A DNA stretch of 64,000 nucleotides from Gonocerus acuteangulatus (Eukaryota > Arthropoda > Insecta > Hemiptera > Coreidae): positions 58,470,459 to 58,534,458 of the forward strand of contig OX328124.1 of the NCBI GenBank assembly GCA_946811695.1, in the 5' to 3' direction. A program made the position numbers and the translations under genes. The notes beneath the pieces are model-generated. The model did no database searches, had not been told where the DNA came from, and was given only the letters and a program-made list of their open reading frames with translations. Positions 12,831-24,065 of the stretch are shown here, one piece after another; the first letter of the stretch is position 1; every line of letters starts with the position of its first letter.

Positions 12831-13783
12831 ATTATATTTGTTTCAGTTAATCCCAACAATCTACGTTTTGGGAATTGTATTTAGCAATATAGTAACTTTA
12901 GTTTTAACTATTTGCCCGAAAGGTTGGTGATTTATTCCTTAAGAAATTATACAAAATAATAATAAGATAACTAAAAGGTAACAAATAGCCATTAAGCAGT
13001 GGGTAATAAAAGAAATACAGGATGTAATTTCATCAAATAATAATCATAAGAATTTTACTGAAAGTAACGTAAATCAGTGGAAAAGTATCACAAGATCAGA
13101 AATTTTGTTGTCGAATTAAAGTATGATTTATGTGTGATGTTACTAACTTTTATGTTATATCATTGTTGTTTTAGCGCCTTTATACATATAATAAAACTCA
13201 CAACAATGATGATCTTAAAAATAAAAACAATGTCCTTTTCTTAAAAACAAACTGAAAATAGACAAAACCCCTTTCGTAACCTTTTATTCTAAATTTTCTT
13301 CTCATGGGGCCCTATAGGTCAGTAGCGAACACGAAAAGCGTTCAATAAGTGCAGCGGAGCATGGAAATGAAATCTGCTGAAGAAACTCATCCTATTCCTT
13401 TTCCAATCCAGTCCCCCCCTAACTTGGTCCGCAAATCAAAAGTTACTCCATCAGGTCATTCAAGTAATCCAATTCCTTCAGAAAAAAAAAAAAAATGAAT
13501 CCGCCATGTAGAAGACCCTTAAACTAAGCTAGTTTCTATGTAATGTTACGGTTGTTTTAAAAATAGAACAAATACCATTAATGTAATAAATGGCAGATAA
13601 ATTCACGTCTGACCCAAAGGTTCAGCAAAAAAATAATAAAAATTAAAAAAAAAAAAATGTTTTAATTATTCACGTCAATGTCTTTTTGTAAGGACGTGCA
13701 TATATATTCGTACTTTTCATATCTATTTAATCATGTTATTCTAAACGGAACATTTGTCTTAAATATATAATTACACACCGTCA

Positions 13784-13815
<32 letters not shown>

Positions 13816-14337
13816 GGTGCTCCGACTGCAAACCGTCAAAAATACAATATTGGACTGACCAATATTGGTTTCACTATGGTCTATGGGCGGCAATAACAAT
13901 TTTCTGTCCTTAAATCACAAGCCCTAAGGCATTACGTCATCTTAGTGTCCATATAATGCTCATCCTTGAAGTGATTTGGAACGCTTAGGATATTTTTATT
14001 GCAATTTACCGAACGAATTAGACATGTGGAATATCCAATCCGTTGTTTTGGGGTAACCTAAATCAAAATTCCAATTTTCATTTCAATTCCCCCGAAAGCT
14101 GTGGAGGATATTACCTTTAAAGGAGTTTCATTGGATTTTCTTAGATAAAATGCTAATAAGAAGTGTATCTCAAAGCCTTTTACTCATAAACATAAGCACT
14201 ATGATTTGTTAACTTCATTTTTAGTCTTTTCAGATCTCATTCCTATCTAATAAAGATCCATTTTCATAATTTATAATTTATTTTTAATGATATAAGGCAA
14301 AGCGATAACATATTAAACACTAGTAGAATTGATTTTA
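12831..14337. other. No recognisable gene; minor repeats
   Basis: AT-rich, with a (TTA)n run at about 13788-13815 followed by a weak SINE-tail-like stretch (ggtgctccgactgcaaa). Nothing else identified. Confidence 0.45.
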
Positions 14338-14765
14338 AAAAAGTGAGGCTCGAAGGAACTGCGTCATCTTTGCTCGTTTCCGTTTTGATCTCTATTTTAA
14401 TTTGAAAAGCGCAGAATAGAAAGATATAATGTGATCGTTCGAAAAACTAGCAGTATCCTAAGCGTAATTTGCTCCATTAAAGAATCGATTTCTCCGATTG
14501 AAATCAAATAAAATGAAATATGGTTGTAGATATGATCTTGGAAATGGTTTCCTTTTATTTCCCACGTCCAATTACTACTAAAACGAGTACCTGGAAGCCC
14601 AGTAACGCAAAAACGTAAGTGTTACGATTTTGTTCGCGCAAATTTCGCCCAAAACCCCATGTTCCAGTGTACAGATTTTGCTACTTAACAAACTTGACCT
14701 TTCTAATCACACAAAGTATTTTTGTAACAAATTTCATTAAAATAGGTCCATATAACTTTAAATCG
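14338..14765 (+). repeat. R2 Helitron2-like element, decayed 5' two thirds
   Basis: Begins with the R2 header (gaaggaactgcgtcatc, then the mutated subterminal repeat gctcgtttcc) and continues through the acgcaaaaacgtaagtgtta, tttcgcccaaa and acttgacctttc blocks seen in the full copy at 43032. The 3' hairpin end is missing. Confidence 0.55.
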
Positions 14766-14887
14766 TTATTTTCGTAATCTATGAGTTCAGAAACAACATT
14801 TTCTAGTAGGAACTTTCTGATTGAGTCATGAGGTCATAAGCGGGCTCACTCTCCATGGAGGGCATTACAGCAGTATAATTTCAGGAC

Positions 14888-15263
14888 CTTGGAAGAGTAA
14901 GGGCGAATCAGAAAAATCGACCTTTTTTTTTAATTTACTTTCTGATTGAGAAATATGTAGGTATCATGATGCTTCGCCTTGTTTGTCTGGTGTGCCAGTT
15001 TGAATGCATGAATAGCAGCATGATCTATGAAAAATTCAATAGGACTTTGAATCCAAGGGCGAAATCTGGGTCTCACCTCCCGAGTATCATTCGTAAAAGT
15101 TATAATTAAAACATTGAATTTCATTTGTATAATTTTTCAATCAGATTTATGAATCAGCATTCCATAGAGTAAACATTCGCCCTTGCTATCATGAAGCGCT
15201 TCTAGAACTTTAACTTCGATTTCCCAACATCCGGAATTCGTGATTCGCCCTTACTCTTCCAAG
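14888..15263. mobile_element. 376-bp MITE with 22-bp terminal inverted repeats
   Basis: Left end CTTGGAAGAGTAAGGGCGAA (continuing TCA); the right end is its complement (tgattcgcccttactcttcc, then aag), near-perfect over 22 nt. No coding capacity. Target duplication is not clear (ac before, at after), so the superfamily is not assigned. It lies 110 bp upstream of the exon at 15374. Confidence 0.65.
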
Positions 15264-15373
15264 ATAATGATTTATAGTACTACGCACCTCTTATTGATGC
15301 CCTTTCTATAATCCTGATATTTATTGTTGATGTTGTTATTTATCTGGTATTAATGATATTGCATTGTCCACAG

Positions 15374-15557
15374 GAGGAAGGATGAGACAGGATGCTTGTT
15401 GGAAGGACACACCACCCGAGCTGTGTTGTCGATCCTTCTTCTACTAGTACACCTATGCGAGCTTGGTGAATTAATAGCAGGCAGTGGATCATGGCTCAGT
15501 GTGGCTATGGCCCTATCGTCATGGCCAGCCAGCCAGTTCTTCTATTTCACTATTCAG
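15374..15557 (+). CDS. Sur: SUR-like ABCC transporter, exon with TMD0 helices 2 and 3
   Basis: Seen: acceptor attgtccacag, 184-nt open exon, donor gtaata. After the one base that completes the previous codon it encodes 61 residues: a polar loop (RKDETGCLLEGHTTR), a Leu-rich helix containing VHLCELGELIA, a short GSGSW turn and another helix ending FFYFTIQ. It ends in phase 0. Family knowledge: vertebrate SUR TMD0 has a GH-x-x-R start to helix 2 and a C-E-I-A-E motif at its end, which correspond to GHTTR and CELGE here. This is the most diagnostic stretch for choosing SUR over other ABCC proteins. Spacing from the previous exon matches the SUR loop 1 length without a missing exon. No frame break is seen, so the gene is probably functional. 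Confidence 0.72.
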
Positions 15558-15929
15558 GTAATATAATATATTTAATAGTTATATATTAAATTAGAAAATA
15601 AAGAATGGCATTATCGCACGTTGTGAAGAATAACTCAGAAAATGCGTTTCAGGTATATTTTTATTATTCAGTAAACATCGAAGAGCTGCAGCTGAAGGTA
15701 GTAATAGTTAATATTTCAAGAGTAATAGTTATTATTTCATAGCCTATGTATTGTCCGAAGTACAATACATAGGTTATTGCAGTACATGTACTGTGTATTT
15801 GTTTTAGCTAAAAGTGTGTTGATAATAATTCTAAACACCATTAAAAATAATTTTGTTTTTCCGCGATTCTCTGGATAACCCGGATTTTCGTTAGCTCGGA
15901 TCGGCCATGGACCCAGTTGATGATGTACA

Positions 15930-16062
15930 AATCACAGCCTCAACCTCAGAGAACCTTCCGCAGGCGAGGCCACGTCTAGACGTTCAGGATGGGATTTGTA
16001 TTTTAAGTACTGCCGAAGAGGCGTCAGGGGGACGTGAAACATGTACAGCGAAATAAAGGGTT
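15930..16062 (+). repeat. Half palindrome with hammerhead-like core
   Basis: cacagcctcaacc and the block ccgaagaggcgtc...gacgtgaaacatgta, then gcgaaataaagg. It matches the right half of the palindrome at 60882-61067, so it belongs to the same family. Confidence 0.45.
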
Positions 16063-16239
16063 TGTAAAGATTAATGCGTAAATAATGAAATTTGATCTTC
16101 TGCCATATAAAATACACTGTGAAATATATTCATTTTGTATTAAATTTGTTCTAGTTTCTAAACAATATTTATTTAATTGTGATCATTGCGGGTTTGTTTT
16201 TTAATTATACTTATTCTTGTTTTGATGACTCAATTCACG

Positions 16240-16242
<3 letters not shown>

Positions 16243-16295
<53 letters not shown>
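16243..16295. repeat. (TA)n microsatellite
   Basis: About 26 TA units. Not within a recognisable R1/R2 element. Confidence 0.95.
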
Positions 16296-16297
<2 letters not shown>

Positions 16298-17087
16298 AGT
16301 ATGAGCGAGGGACCATATCTTCGTTTGTGGCCTAAACTGTAAAGCTGTTTTCAGCTCCTTTCCCAGTTTTGTACTATTAGGACACGAGAAGACGTATGAT
16401 GGGGGCAAAGAAGACCTCCATTTGATAAGCTCCTAAAGAAGTGTGAAATAACGAAAAAAAATGATAAAGATAAAAAGTTTTTTATTTAACGCAAATGTAC
16501 AGAGTAAATTACAGTTAATGTTATTTACTTTTTGTCGGCGCACTTAAAGCTTATGAAATAAAGTACGGGGATCCACCTACGCGTTCGTTAACTACAAAAT
16601 ACGGCCTGATACAGGACCACTTGATTCTACGTGACTCGTCCTTGATTCACCAATCATATAGGCAGCTCCCTGGATGCCTATAGATCAAATGCCGAGAAAT
16701 GATTAAATTGATTTACTCAAAAAATTCTAAATCCATCATACTCTCAAGTGGGTGTTAATCTAGGACGGGCGGCCTTTTTGAAATTTCAAATGGGTGTCTG
16801 AAGTAACAAGTCTCTGATTAGAGGCTGCTTCCCACTCATGACGGTAAACCTTCCAATTTACTCCTATTGGTAATTTGTCTTGGGACTTCTTGCATAAGAA
16901 GCTTCCAACATCGGCGGTTATTTCTCACGTTGCTTTATGGGATCAAAATCAAAATTACTACTCTTGTACAACGTAAAAAGTTAATCATAAGAAGAACTGG
17001 TTGGTCTTCCAGTGTAAAACTCACGCATCAGTAAAACTAATGTCTTGTATTATGAAATATTCGGAACTGACAGATTACTAATTTTAC

Positions 17088-17089
<2 letters not shown>
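16296..17089. other. No recognisable feature
   Basis: Intronic sequence without a gene or known repeat. Confidence 0.45.
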
Positions 17090-17134
<45 letters not shown>

Positions 17135-17159
17135 TATATATATAAATATATATATATAA

Positions 17160-17217
<58 letters not shown>
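17090..17217. repeat. (TA)n array with interspersed AAATA
   Basis: Roughly 125 nt of TA repeats, periodically interrupted. It sits at the 3' end of the minus-strand SINE-B next to it and is probably its expanded tail. Confidence 0.9.
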
Positions 17218-17219
<2 letters not shown>

Positions 17220-17512
17220 CAGTCCCGTAACAGGCCACAAGGGCCCAGAGGGGCAGACACTGTAGAGGTATCTGATTCTTGACCATACGGCACACTTGGG
17301 AGATAGTGTGGTCAATACTATGCTCCGGCCGCCTGATTTTTCCCTCGCTGCTTCGACCGCTAGAGTCATTAGCGCCAAGGAACCCATTAATAAATTAATT
17401 AAAGGCTGGGTTGGCCTAGGGACGATCTGGGACCCCAAATCCACGCTCGGGTTTTGAACCTGGTCCTCCAGTTCATTAGTGAGTGCTCTACCACTGAGCT
17501 AACCTCGCCCCC
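17218..17512 (-). repeat. SINE-B, complete tRNA-headed copy
   Basis: Minus strand starts ggggcgaggttagctcagtg, then gtagagcac: a classic box A. The box B-like stretch is caggttcaaaacc. The body runs through cccagatcgtcc and the cattaataaattaatt block and ends ggcctgttacgggactgat before the TA array. Related copies at 5253-5420 and 25680-25895 share the body, including the ccgtatggtcaagaa stretch. Head type: elongator tRNA of the tagctcagtgg class, isotype not resolved. Confidence 0.7.
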
Positions 17513-17518
17513 ACATAT

Positions 17519-17605
17519 ATATATAAATGAACTCTCTAGGATTTTAACCCAGATCCTCCCGTGTTACGCACGGGTGCACTGCCAATTATGCTATCGGGCC
17601 TGATC
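17519..17605 (-). repeat. tRNA-like relic
   Basis: Minus strand reads gcccgatagcataattggca, a stem cccgt/acggg around gcgtaac, then ggatctgggttaaaatcc. The D-, anticodon- and T-arm order is present. The acceptor stem does not pair well and position 33 is C rather than U, so it is a SINE head or a pseudo-tRNA, not a working gene. Confidence 0.45.
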
Positions 17606-18167
17606 TCAAAACGTGGCAATTCATCCAAAGAAGGATAAGAATTAACTAGACGGCCTTGAACAATATTTACCTGAATCCACTACGTAATATAAGATATTCC
17701 CTGTTGCACTGGATGCAGAAGCACCATAAAAAAGAGACAGTTATTTGAAGGCCGCGACAACGTTTGTTTTCTCGAATGAATAACAGTCAAATATTAAAAT
17801 TTACTGCAATTCTGGATGTAATTAGTTTATGAACAGAACTTCCCTTATTTCTCATTTCTCTTGAGTTAAGCTACGATTTGTAAACAGTGAAAATTAAAAG
17901 AAAAGACAAATCACTATTCCATACGCAATGAAATTGTCTTTCTACCTTTCTTATGAATAATAAATTCCTTTATACCCCGTTTTTGTTATTTTATTTTGTA
18001 TAAAGAATACTTGTCAATCAGACTAATTGAGAATGCACCACAATTAATGAACCGTCAACTTCAGATTGTTGTCCACAATAAAACCACATCATTGTGTGAG
18101 ATAACAAACCATTATCATCTATTGGAATTCTGATATGATGGTAAAAAAACAAAAACAAGAAGAATAA

Positions 18168-18350
18168 GCGGGCCTCCCCATCACAGGATGGCTAGCGGGC
18201 ACATGGGAATTGTGAGATCGATCCCGCTTAGGTAGGTAGAGATTTTTGAGCGATGGGCTCGCTGGAAAAAATCCCTTTTCCACCATAGAAGTTATAAGAG
18301 GTTGACTATTCAAGCAGATGCGCCGTAAAAAAACAGCAATAATAAATATA
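18168..18350 (+). repeat. SINE-D: tRNA-like head with the shared SINE tail
   Basis: gggcctccccatcacaggat, then gctagcggg and gagatcgatcccgc (box B-like), the body ggctcgctggaaaaaatccc, and the tail gcagatgcgccgtaaaaaaa. The tail is the same as in SINE-A and the 5S SINEs. Confidence 0.55.
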
Positions 18351-20032
18351 ATTCATAAATAATGAAAATAAAAGTAGAGGGTTGAATATTGGTTCTTCGT
18401 TTTAGGTCCCCTTCATATTTAAAAATTCAATGGTGGTGTGGAAAGGCTGGTCCGTGATGTAGGAAACTGAGTAGCAGCTACCGGTAACGAACAGTAGCTG
18501 TGAAAAATCACGTATTCATTTAGAGTTTTTCAACTGGTTCACTGCCTTTCTGTTAACAACCGAATTATCACTTGTATACTGCTCGATTAAAACTTATGTT
18601 GTACGGTCAGAATTTCCAAGTCTTCGACTATTCGTGTGTGACTGAAGCATTCATTATGAAGGTATCATAGGCATGCATATTTACATGGATAGCCTTTCAT
18701 GTGAAAGCAAGAGATGTGGTTCATCGCCTACCTCGAAATTGTCTCTTCATATGTCCTTGAGAAGATTGTAAGTTTGCACACACAAAATCTTTATACATAT
18801 ACATAGAATTCATAATTCACAATGCCACAATTCACTGAATTTCAAACAGCGTCACGCCAGGGTACATGAAAAAATATAATTGACGCAATTCGTCAGTACT
18901 TTCGATATTTGAGTAATTAAAATTTTAGTCAATATCCGCCTTCCTAGGAATTTTTCGCGAAATTTCGAGAAACACCATTCGAGTTAAATTATGGAGTGTG
19001 GGGTTTTGAATTTCGCGCCTCTTCATCAATCAAACAAAACGTCATTGAAGGCACTAAGACGCCTTTGCTATCCTCTAGATCACAACAGAGATCATAAAGA
19101 GGCCTTTAGTAATCCTTGGTCTCCTTGGTGGCGTCCGGGCTTCATTTTGGAGTGATCTATGAATTGCCTTGCTTTTCTTAGAAAATATATAATAACTACA
19201 TTTTTTTGTTGTTTTAAGAACTAAACTAAGGAGGTTGTGACATTACGAAATTTTTGCTAGGGTCATTTTTTAAGCATAAATATGCTTTAGCGATGACTAA
19301 ACTGAAAAAAAAAACCTTACAAAAAAGTGACCGATGGTGTTCGTGGCGACGGTTTGGCCATGTACGAAAAAGAAGACTGTATCTTACACAGTACATTTAC
19401 ATAGGATTTTCGGGTGGAGCTAAAGCATATTTATGTTCCTGAATTTGAGCAGAAAGCTCGAAACGATTTTTTTATTCAATTCTGAACCATTCACAGTTCA
19501 TAGACATTTAAAACCACTGAGATGTAGAAATGCTTTCCTGTATTCATCGGCGACTCAAACAGCCCCTCAAAGTTAAATCTCCAGGAAAATAAAAATATTT
19601 TTTGGGGGATATCGGGAGAACGAAAATACGTCGGGGTCAAGGCTTTATTAGTCTATAAATGAAAAATACTAATAAAATCATGAGGCCAATCACAATCGGA
19701 ACAAGGACAAAGAAAAATATAAATCTTCAGATGAAACATTCCGTTTAAATCATCACAGATCCACAAACATAACACATCTGGCTCTTTCTTTCTTGGCGAT
19801 TTTAGCTGTGTTTTTGTTTAATGCAGGACTTGCCATATTGTTGACGCTCCATTCATGAACTTTCAGCTTCCAACCTTCTTTAAATGTTCGGAACCCTGGT
19901 ACATTCCTAGGTTGGTTGATGTGAGAAGCATTTGGAGGTACCGCCACTAATAACCATTTTCCCACAAATAGATCATGAAGTTGTGAGCCATTTCAAATTG
20001 CAGAAAACTATTATAAAAAGTTGTCTGTCAAC
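18351..20032. other. No recognisable gene
   Basis: AT-rich intron. Open frames of 62-70 codons (for example near 19254 and 19753) show no recognisable domain. Confidence 0.45.
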
Positions 20033-20044
20033 ATTAGGAACAGA

Positions 20045-20239
20045 GCCAACGGCCATAGCCACGTTGAATGCACCGGTTCCCGTAGATCACCGAAGTTAAG
20101 CAACGTCGGGCGTGGTCAGAACTTGAATGGGTGACCGACCACGTGCTGTTGGCATTAGAAAAGGGTGGCAACCTGTAGATAGCCCGGCGCTAATGGCCAA
20201 GTTGTAGATGCGCCGTTAAAAAAAATAAATAAATAAATA
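20045..20239 (+). repeat. 5S rRNA-derived SINE, complete, with target duplication
   Basis: The head is a nearly complete 5S rRNA copy starting gccaacggccatagccacg and ending cgtgctgttggca, including the internal control region (ccgaagttaagcaacgtcgg). Then comes the body aagggtggcaacctgtagat, the tail gcgctaatggcc with gtagatgcgccgt, and an (AAAT)n end. A 12-bp duplication attaggaacaga flanks it (20033-20044 and 20240-20251). It is a retroposed SINE3-class element, not a functional 5S gene. Confidence 0.88.
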
Positions 20240-20893
20240 ATTAGGAACAGAATGTCAAAATTAGGAAAACGTGTTGTCAACTTAAGGTTCCAGTCATAAG
20301 AAATTAATAAAATCAGGATACATGAATTTCTAATGAAAATCTCAACTAAATATTTTAGTATGCATCACTGACAACCGTTTTCCTAAAGTTGACATTACTG
20401 TCAAGAAAAGGAGCCCTGGTTGTTTATTGTGTTCCGAATGTTGACACTACCATAATCTCAAGATTTTTTTATTTTCCTTAAGTCAAACCTTTTGCAGTCC
20501 TTAATTTAGGTATCATAGAGTTCATAGATATTACAAAAAATAATTTAATGCACGCATTACAAAAAAAAATTAAGATTAATTAAGAAATATTCTTGATCTC
20601 AAATTCACTAAGTGAAGAGAGCAGCAGGAGTTGACTCGAGGATTTTTCACACTAAAATGGCGGCAGATGTTATTAACGGAGTTGCATAGTTGATAGGACA
20701 GTCAACATTATTCTTCAACAACTGTTTTTTTCTTTTGCATGCAAACTTAATAAATTCTCTGCAGTCTAATTCTTATTTTTCAAATTTAAATTTGAAGTGT
20801 CAACTTAAGGAGCACTGTCAACGATCGGGTCATTTACCCGACATATATTCTTATGTATTTTGACGCGCTGAATCCGAATCCGGAGTCTGTTTC

Positions 20894-21055
20894 TTTTATA
20901 ATTTATGTCTCAACAACTAAATTAAACATTACTCAAAGAAGTTTTTATTCATACTGAATTACAAATGAAACAGCTGATCTAAACAAAACATAATAAAACA
21001 GATGACAGCCTTCTTAGATACAAGATACTTAACTACAAGATTAGTAAATTCAACA
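20894..21055 (-). repeat. copia 3' LTR
   Basis: 162 bp, minus-strand start TGTTGAATTTACTAATC. Differs from the 5' LTR mainly in a block near 21013-21030. Preceded in the element by the purine-rich tract aagggaaag. Confidence 0.88.
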
Positions 21056-21900
21056 CTTTCCCTTAATCGAGTAGTTTTAGGAACAAAATTCTGATGACAA
21101 AGGAAATACCAAAGCACCAAAAGCTGTGATCGGTAGGGAAAATTGATAGGCGCTTTCCCAGGATCTCGACTCCTTAATTTGTCCATGGGTATTTTGGTTG
21201 GATTACACTCAGCCATATGGAATCGTTTCATAGCAAATGTCTTAGGATCATCCTCCACAAGAAATGCTTCTGCAACTGTGACGTAATCTTTTAGGTAGGA
21301 GGGCTTTTGACATTTTCGCGAACTCCTTCGGGTGCCTGGTCCAATAGCATTTTCCTGTTCATCTTCAGATGAAGATGATTCCGATAGAACTGCGTCCGAT
21401 TTCTCAGTCCTTTCTTCCGTTAATTTTTCGCAATCCTCCTTTTGGATGGCTGGGTCCTCTATTTTTATAGGTATGGATACACGCTCTTCACAATCTCCGA
21501 TTTTCTCTTGGAAGATGACGTCTCTCGTTAACACAATATCTCGTTTCTCGGGTACATATATTCTGTATCGTTCATCGCCATCATACCCAACGAGATATCC
21601 AACTACTGCTTTTGAGTCCATCCTCTTCCTCTTTTGCGCGGGAATATGGACATAGCACTTGGAACTGATGATTCGCAAATGTTTGATCCGTGGTATTTGA
21701 CCAAACCAAACTTCATGAGGACTTTTGCCCTCGATTGATGATTTTCCTAATCGATTTAAAATATAGCCAGCAGTGATAACTAGTTCAGCCCAGATGGCTA
21801 CAGGAAACTGAACGTTTGGGTTAGAATACTTGAACGTTCGCGCCATTTCGACGATGGTTCGATTTTCACGTTCTACTGCACCATTTTGTTGAGGAGTATC
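20959..21900 (-). pseudogene. pol: copia integrase C-term fused to RT remnant
   Basis: This frame starts inside another frame; true homology begins at TPQQNGAVEREN with the catalytic Glu (codon 33 of the open frame). It then covers the rest of the integrase (HEVWFGQIPRIKHLRI), the acidic linker and the entry to reverse transcriptase (AEAFLVEDDPKTF). At about 21230 it jumps straight to the end of the RT region (KRFHMAECNPTKIPMD) and then to a short frameshifted piece of the RNase H start (FPYR), before meeting the LTR at VEFTNL. The catalytic YVDD region and nearly all of RNase H are absent, so this is an internal deletion of well over 1 kb. Confidence 0.85.
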
Positions 21901-23233
21901 TTTGAGTAACTCCAAATTCGTGAAGTACAGCGCGAACTTCTTTATTATCGAATTCTCCTCCATTGTCACTGAGGAATTCTTTCACTTGATGGCCGACTGT
22001 TCGAGCCTTGGCCAATACTTCTCGTATAGCATTTTTCACGGCAGATTTTTCCCGTGCGATGAAACAAAAACGGAAATGTGAAAAGTGGTCTTTGATAACA
22101 ATCAAATATCTGCGCCCATTGAATGATTTATCAAAAGGACCGCATACATCTCCTGACATCAATTCACCTGGTCTGGATGATCGAACTCTGGTGCCAAATG
22201 GCTGCCGGTGCGCCTTTCCAAATTGACATGGCCCACAGAGCTCTTTGCTTGGTTTTACCGCAATACCTAGTTCAGACTGCTGCTTTGCTCGTACATATTG
22301 CTTATCCATGTGACCCCATCGTTCGTGGAATAGTTGCAAGGTATCCGTGCCTTCAACTATGTTGACACATGGCTCCTCAGGATGAACTGGGTGAAACGAT
22401 GCTCGATACAGCGTTCCATACTGCTCTCTGGCTCCTGTGAAAACGACTTTTCCATCGACCGTGAATTTGCACTCGCGTTGATTCGATTCGAATTTACTGG
22501 TAGGATTTCTATCTTGAGCTGCCAGAACTGAGGAGAGGTTTCGAGAAATATCTGGGACATACCACACGTCGGTGAGAGTCAAACTTTTCAACTGACCAAT
22601 AGAATAGTCTGTTATCTGGATTTCCCCGCTGCCGAGAGCTCTAAGTTTTTTGTTGTCTGCCGCGGTTACCACGCAATTTCCAGAAAATGGCTTGTATTTT
22701 GTGAACCAATTAAAATTGTGGGTAATATGTTTGGTCGCGCCATTGTCTATCCACCAGTTGTCACCAGTAGATACTGCCCAGACGTCACTACTAACAGACA
22801 ATAGCACCAACTTGGTTTCGGTTTCAGTTTTGTTGACTATTGGGGACGAAGTTTTACTGCTTCCTATTCCACTAGCACGAGCAGGATATGGTGGTGTACC
22901 ATCATTTTTCCAGCGGGCACATTGCTTTAACCAAGGTCCTTTCAAATTGCAATACTTGCAAATAACGTCAACTGGTCTTTTCCCCCCAACTGCAGGAGTT
23001 TCCATTCTAGGACGATTAAAATGATTCTTATTGGTTTTCCGAACCAACTTGCTTTTCACCTCCAAAATTTCACCTGACACATTTGATGTAGATATAGGAG
23101 CGACATTTCTCTCATGAAGAATGAGGGCGGACGATATATCGTCGATTGTTTTGCTGTCATTTGCCTTTAGAAGTAGGTAGCTCGATTTGAACGTTTCAAG
23201 CCGTTTGGGGAGAATATGAAGGACTATTGACAC
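21866..23233 (-). pseudogene. pol: copia Gag C-term, protease and integrase N-term
   Basis: 455-codon open frame. In order: capsid C-terminal helices (1-60); a zinc knuckle at 92-105 (CKYCNLKGPWLKQC), in which the expected His is Pro; the aspartic protease motif WWIDNGATKHI (160-170), where the catalytic triplet is DNG rather than DSG; GAG-pre-integrase; the integrase zinc site with His303, His308, Cys333 and Cys336; and two catalytic Asp residues at 362 (GDVCGPF) and 423 (SDNGGEF). It then loses frame at 440-455 just before the third catalytic residue. That residue is found in the overlapping next frame (21871-21873). A one-base shift near 21900 explains the break. Confidence 0.87.
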
Positions 23234-23323
23234 GAAAAGAAGCTCTAAAAGACTTTCGACGGTCTCGATTTTACGAGTCTTTAAGCCAGCAGAAAAATAC
23301 CGATGTTGGTTTGTAATGCGAGC

Positions 23324-23713
23324 TTAAGCCGACGGAGCGTCTTCGTTATCAGACCATTCAATGCAAAAGAAATCTAGACATTGACGAAAAAGTTGGTCTT
23401 CAGCTTTATTGTCAAATTCATTCGTTAAAATTTCCCAAGCCTCCCTAGCAGATAGACGGCCCGAAATTCGTTGATGGAGCTCGTCACTGACACACTGAGA
23501 TAAAACCATTTTAGCTTGGGCCGTGGTTTTGTTCCAAGTTTCTAGTTTTTCTCTTTCAGCCTTCGATGGTGTTTCTGAAAGTTCAGGTTTAAAAGACTTA
23601 CCTTCAATACTGTCGACCGCGTTAAAGTACTCCATCACGTCCATCACTTTATCTTTCCACTGAGGCCAATCTTCAGCTCCTTTCAATGGCTTGATACCCT
23701 TGACGAATTCCAT
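23324..23713 (-). pseudogene. gag: copia Gag, N-terminal part
   Basis: The likely start is the internal Met at 23713 (MEFVKGIKPLKGAEDWPQWK), since the upstream codons lie in the leader. The region matches copia-type Gag: an N-terminal W-x-x-W motif, a Lys/Glu-rich helix, and the SAREAWEILTNEFD segment typical of the UBN2-like fold. The frame ends at a stop after EWSDNEDAPSA, whereas relatives continue through the capsid to the zinc knuckle, so there is a frame break between 23233 and 23330. The continuation is in the next frame (from 23233). It forms the structural particle protein in intact elements; here it is truncated. Confidence 0.8.
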
Positions 23714-23886
23714 GATCGAAGGAAAAAACTGATTAATGTACTCGCACAATGATCAGATGAAGGGAAAACCGCGAAACGGATTAGAAACCGCGAAATGCAT
23801 AAACTTGATTGAGTTTCAATGTTCTGATAACACCATAACTCGCGATTGAACTTATTGAGACACAAGAATGACACAGATTGAGAAAT

Positions 23887-23900
23887 CTGAGCCCATAACC
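23887..23900 (-). promoter_or_regulatory. copia primer-binding site (initiator tRNA-Met half)
   Basis: Minus strand GGTTATGGGCTCAG directly after the 5' LTR. Drosophila copia uses an almost identical internal site that pairs with the anticodon region of initiator tRNA-Met rather than the tRNA 3' end. The match supports an insect-type copia lineage. Confidence 0.75.
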
Positions 23901-24065
23901 TTTTTTAATTTATGTCTCAACAACTAAATTAAACATTACTCAAAGAAGTTTTTATTCATACTGAATTACAAATGAAACAGCTGATCTAAACAAAACATAA
24001 TAAAACAGATGACAGTCTTCTTAGTTACTGCTTCATACATAACTACAAGATTAGTAAATTCAACA
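23901..24065 (-). repeat. copia 5' LTR
   Basis: 165 bp, minus-strand start TGTTGAATTTACTAATC. Ends next to the primer site at 23887-23900. Confidence 0.88.

Larger units (their letters stand above)
3088..15373 (+). other. Intron between TMD0 exons 1 and 2 (12.3 kb)
   Basis: Bounded by gtaaga and ccacag, with phase 2 upstream and a single completing base downstream, so the two exons join directly without a missing exon. It contains tRNA-derived SINE relics, the 4.96-5.25 kb palindrome, the R1 element at 6017-7074, R2 relics at 8400-8900 and 14340-14760, a 55-nt poly-T and a MITE. No other coding exon was recognised inside. Confidence 0.65.
20894..24065 (-). mobile_element. Ty1/copia LTR retrotransposon, internally deleted, minus strand
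   Basis: Seen: two LTRs (20894-21055 and 23901-24065), perfect 5-bp duplications GTTTC on both sides (20889-20893, 24066-24070), a primer site next to the 5' LTR, a purine tract before the 3' LTR, and gag, protease and integrase coding in copia order. Length is 3.2 kb against about 5 kb for complete relatives: almost all of the reverse transcriptase and the RNase H are gone. Several frame breaks show it cannot move on its own. The LTRs are nearly identical apart from a substituted block of about 20 nt, so insertion is fairly recent. Confidence 0.92.

Noticed and set aside
17037..17444. 135-codon minus-strand open frame with (YI)n
   Set aside because: Translation of a TA microsatellite joined to SINE-B; not a gene.
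17519..17605. Possible functional tRNA gene
   Set aside because: The acceptor stem does not pair and position 33 is not U.
20045..20160. Possible functional 5S rRNA gene
   Set aside because: It has a SINE body, tail, A-rich end and target duplication and differs from conserved 5S positions, so it is a retroposed SINE head.
21332..23024. Several plus-strand open frames of 65-124 codons
   Set aside because: They are antisense shadows of the copia pol frames.
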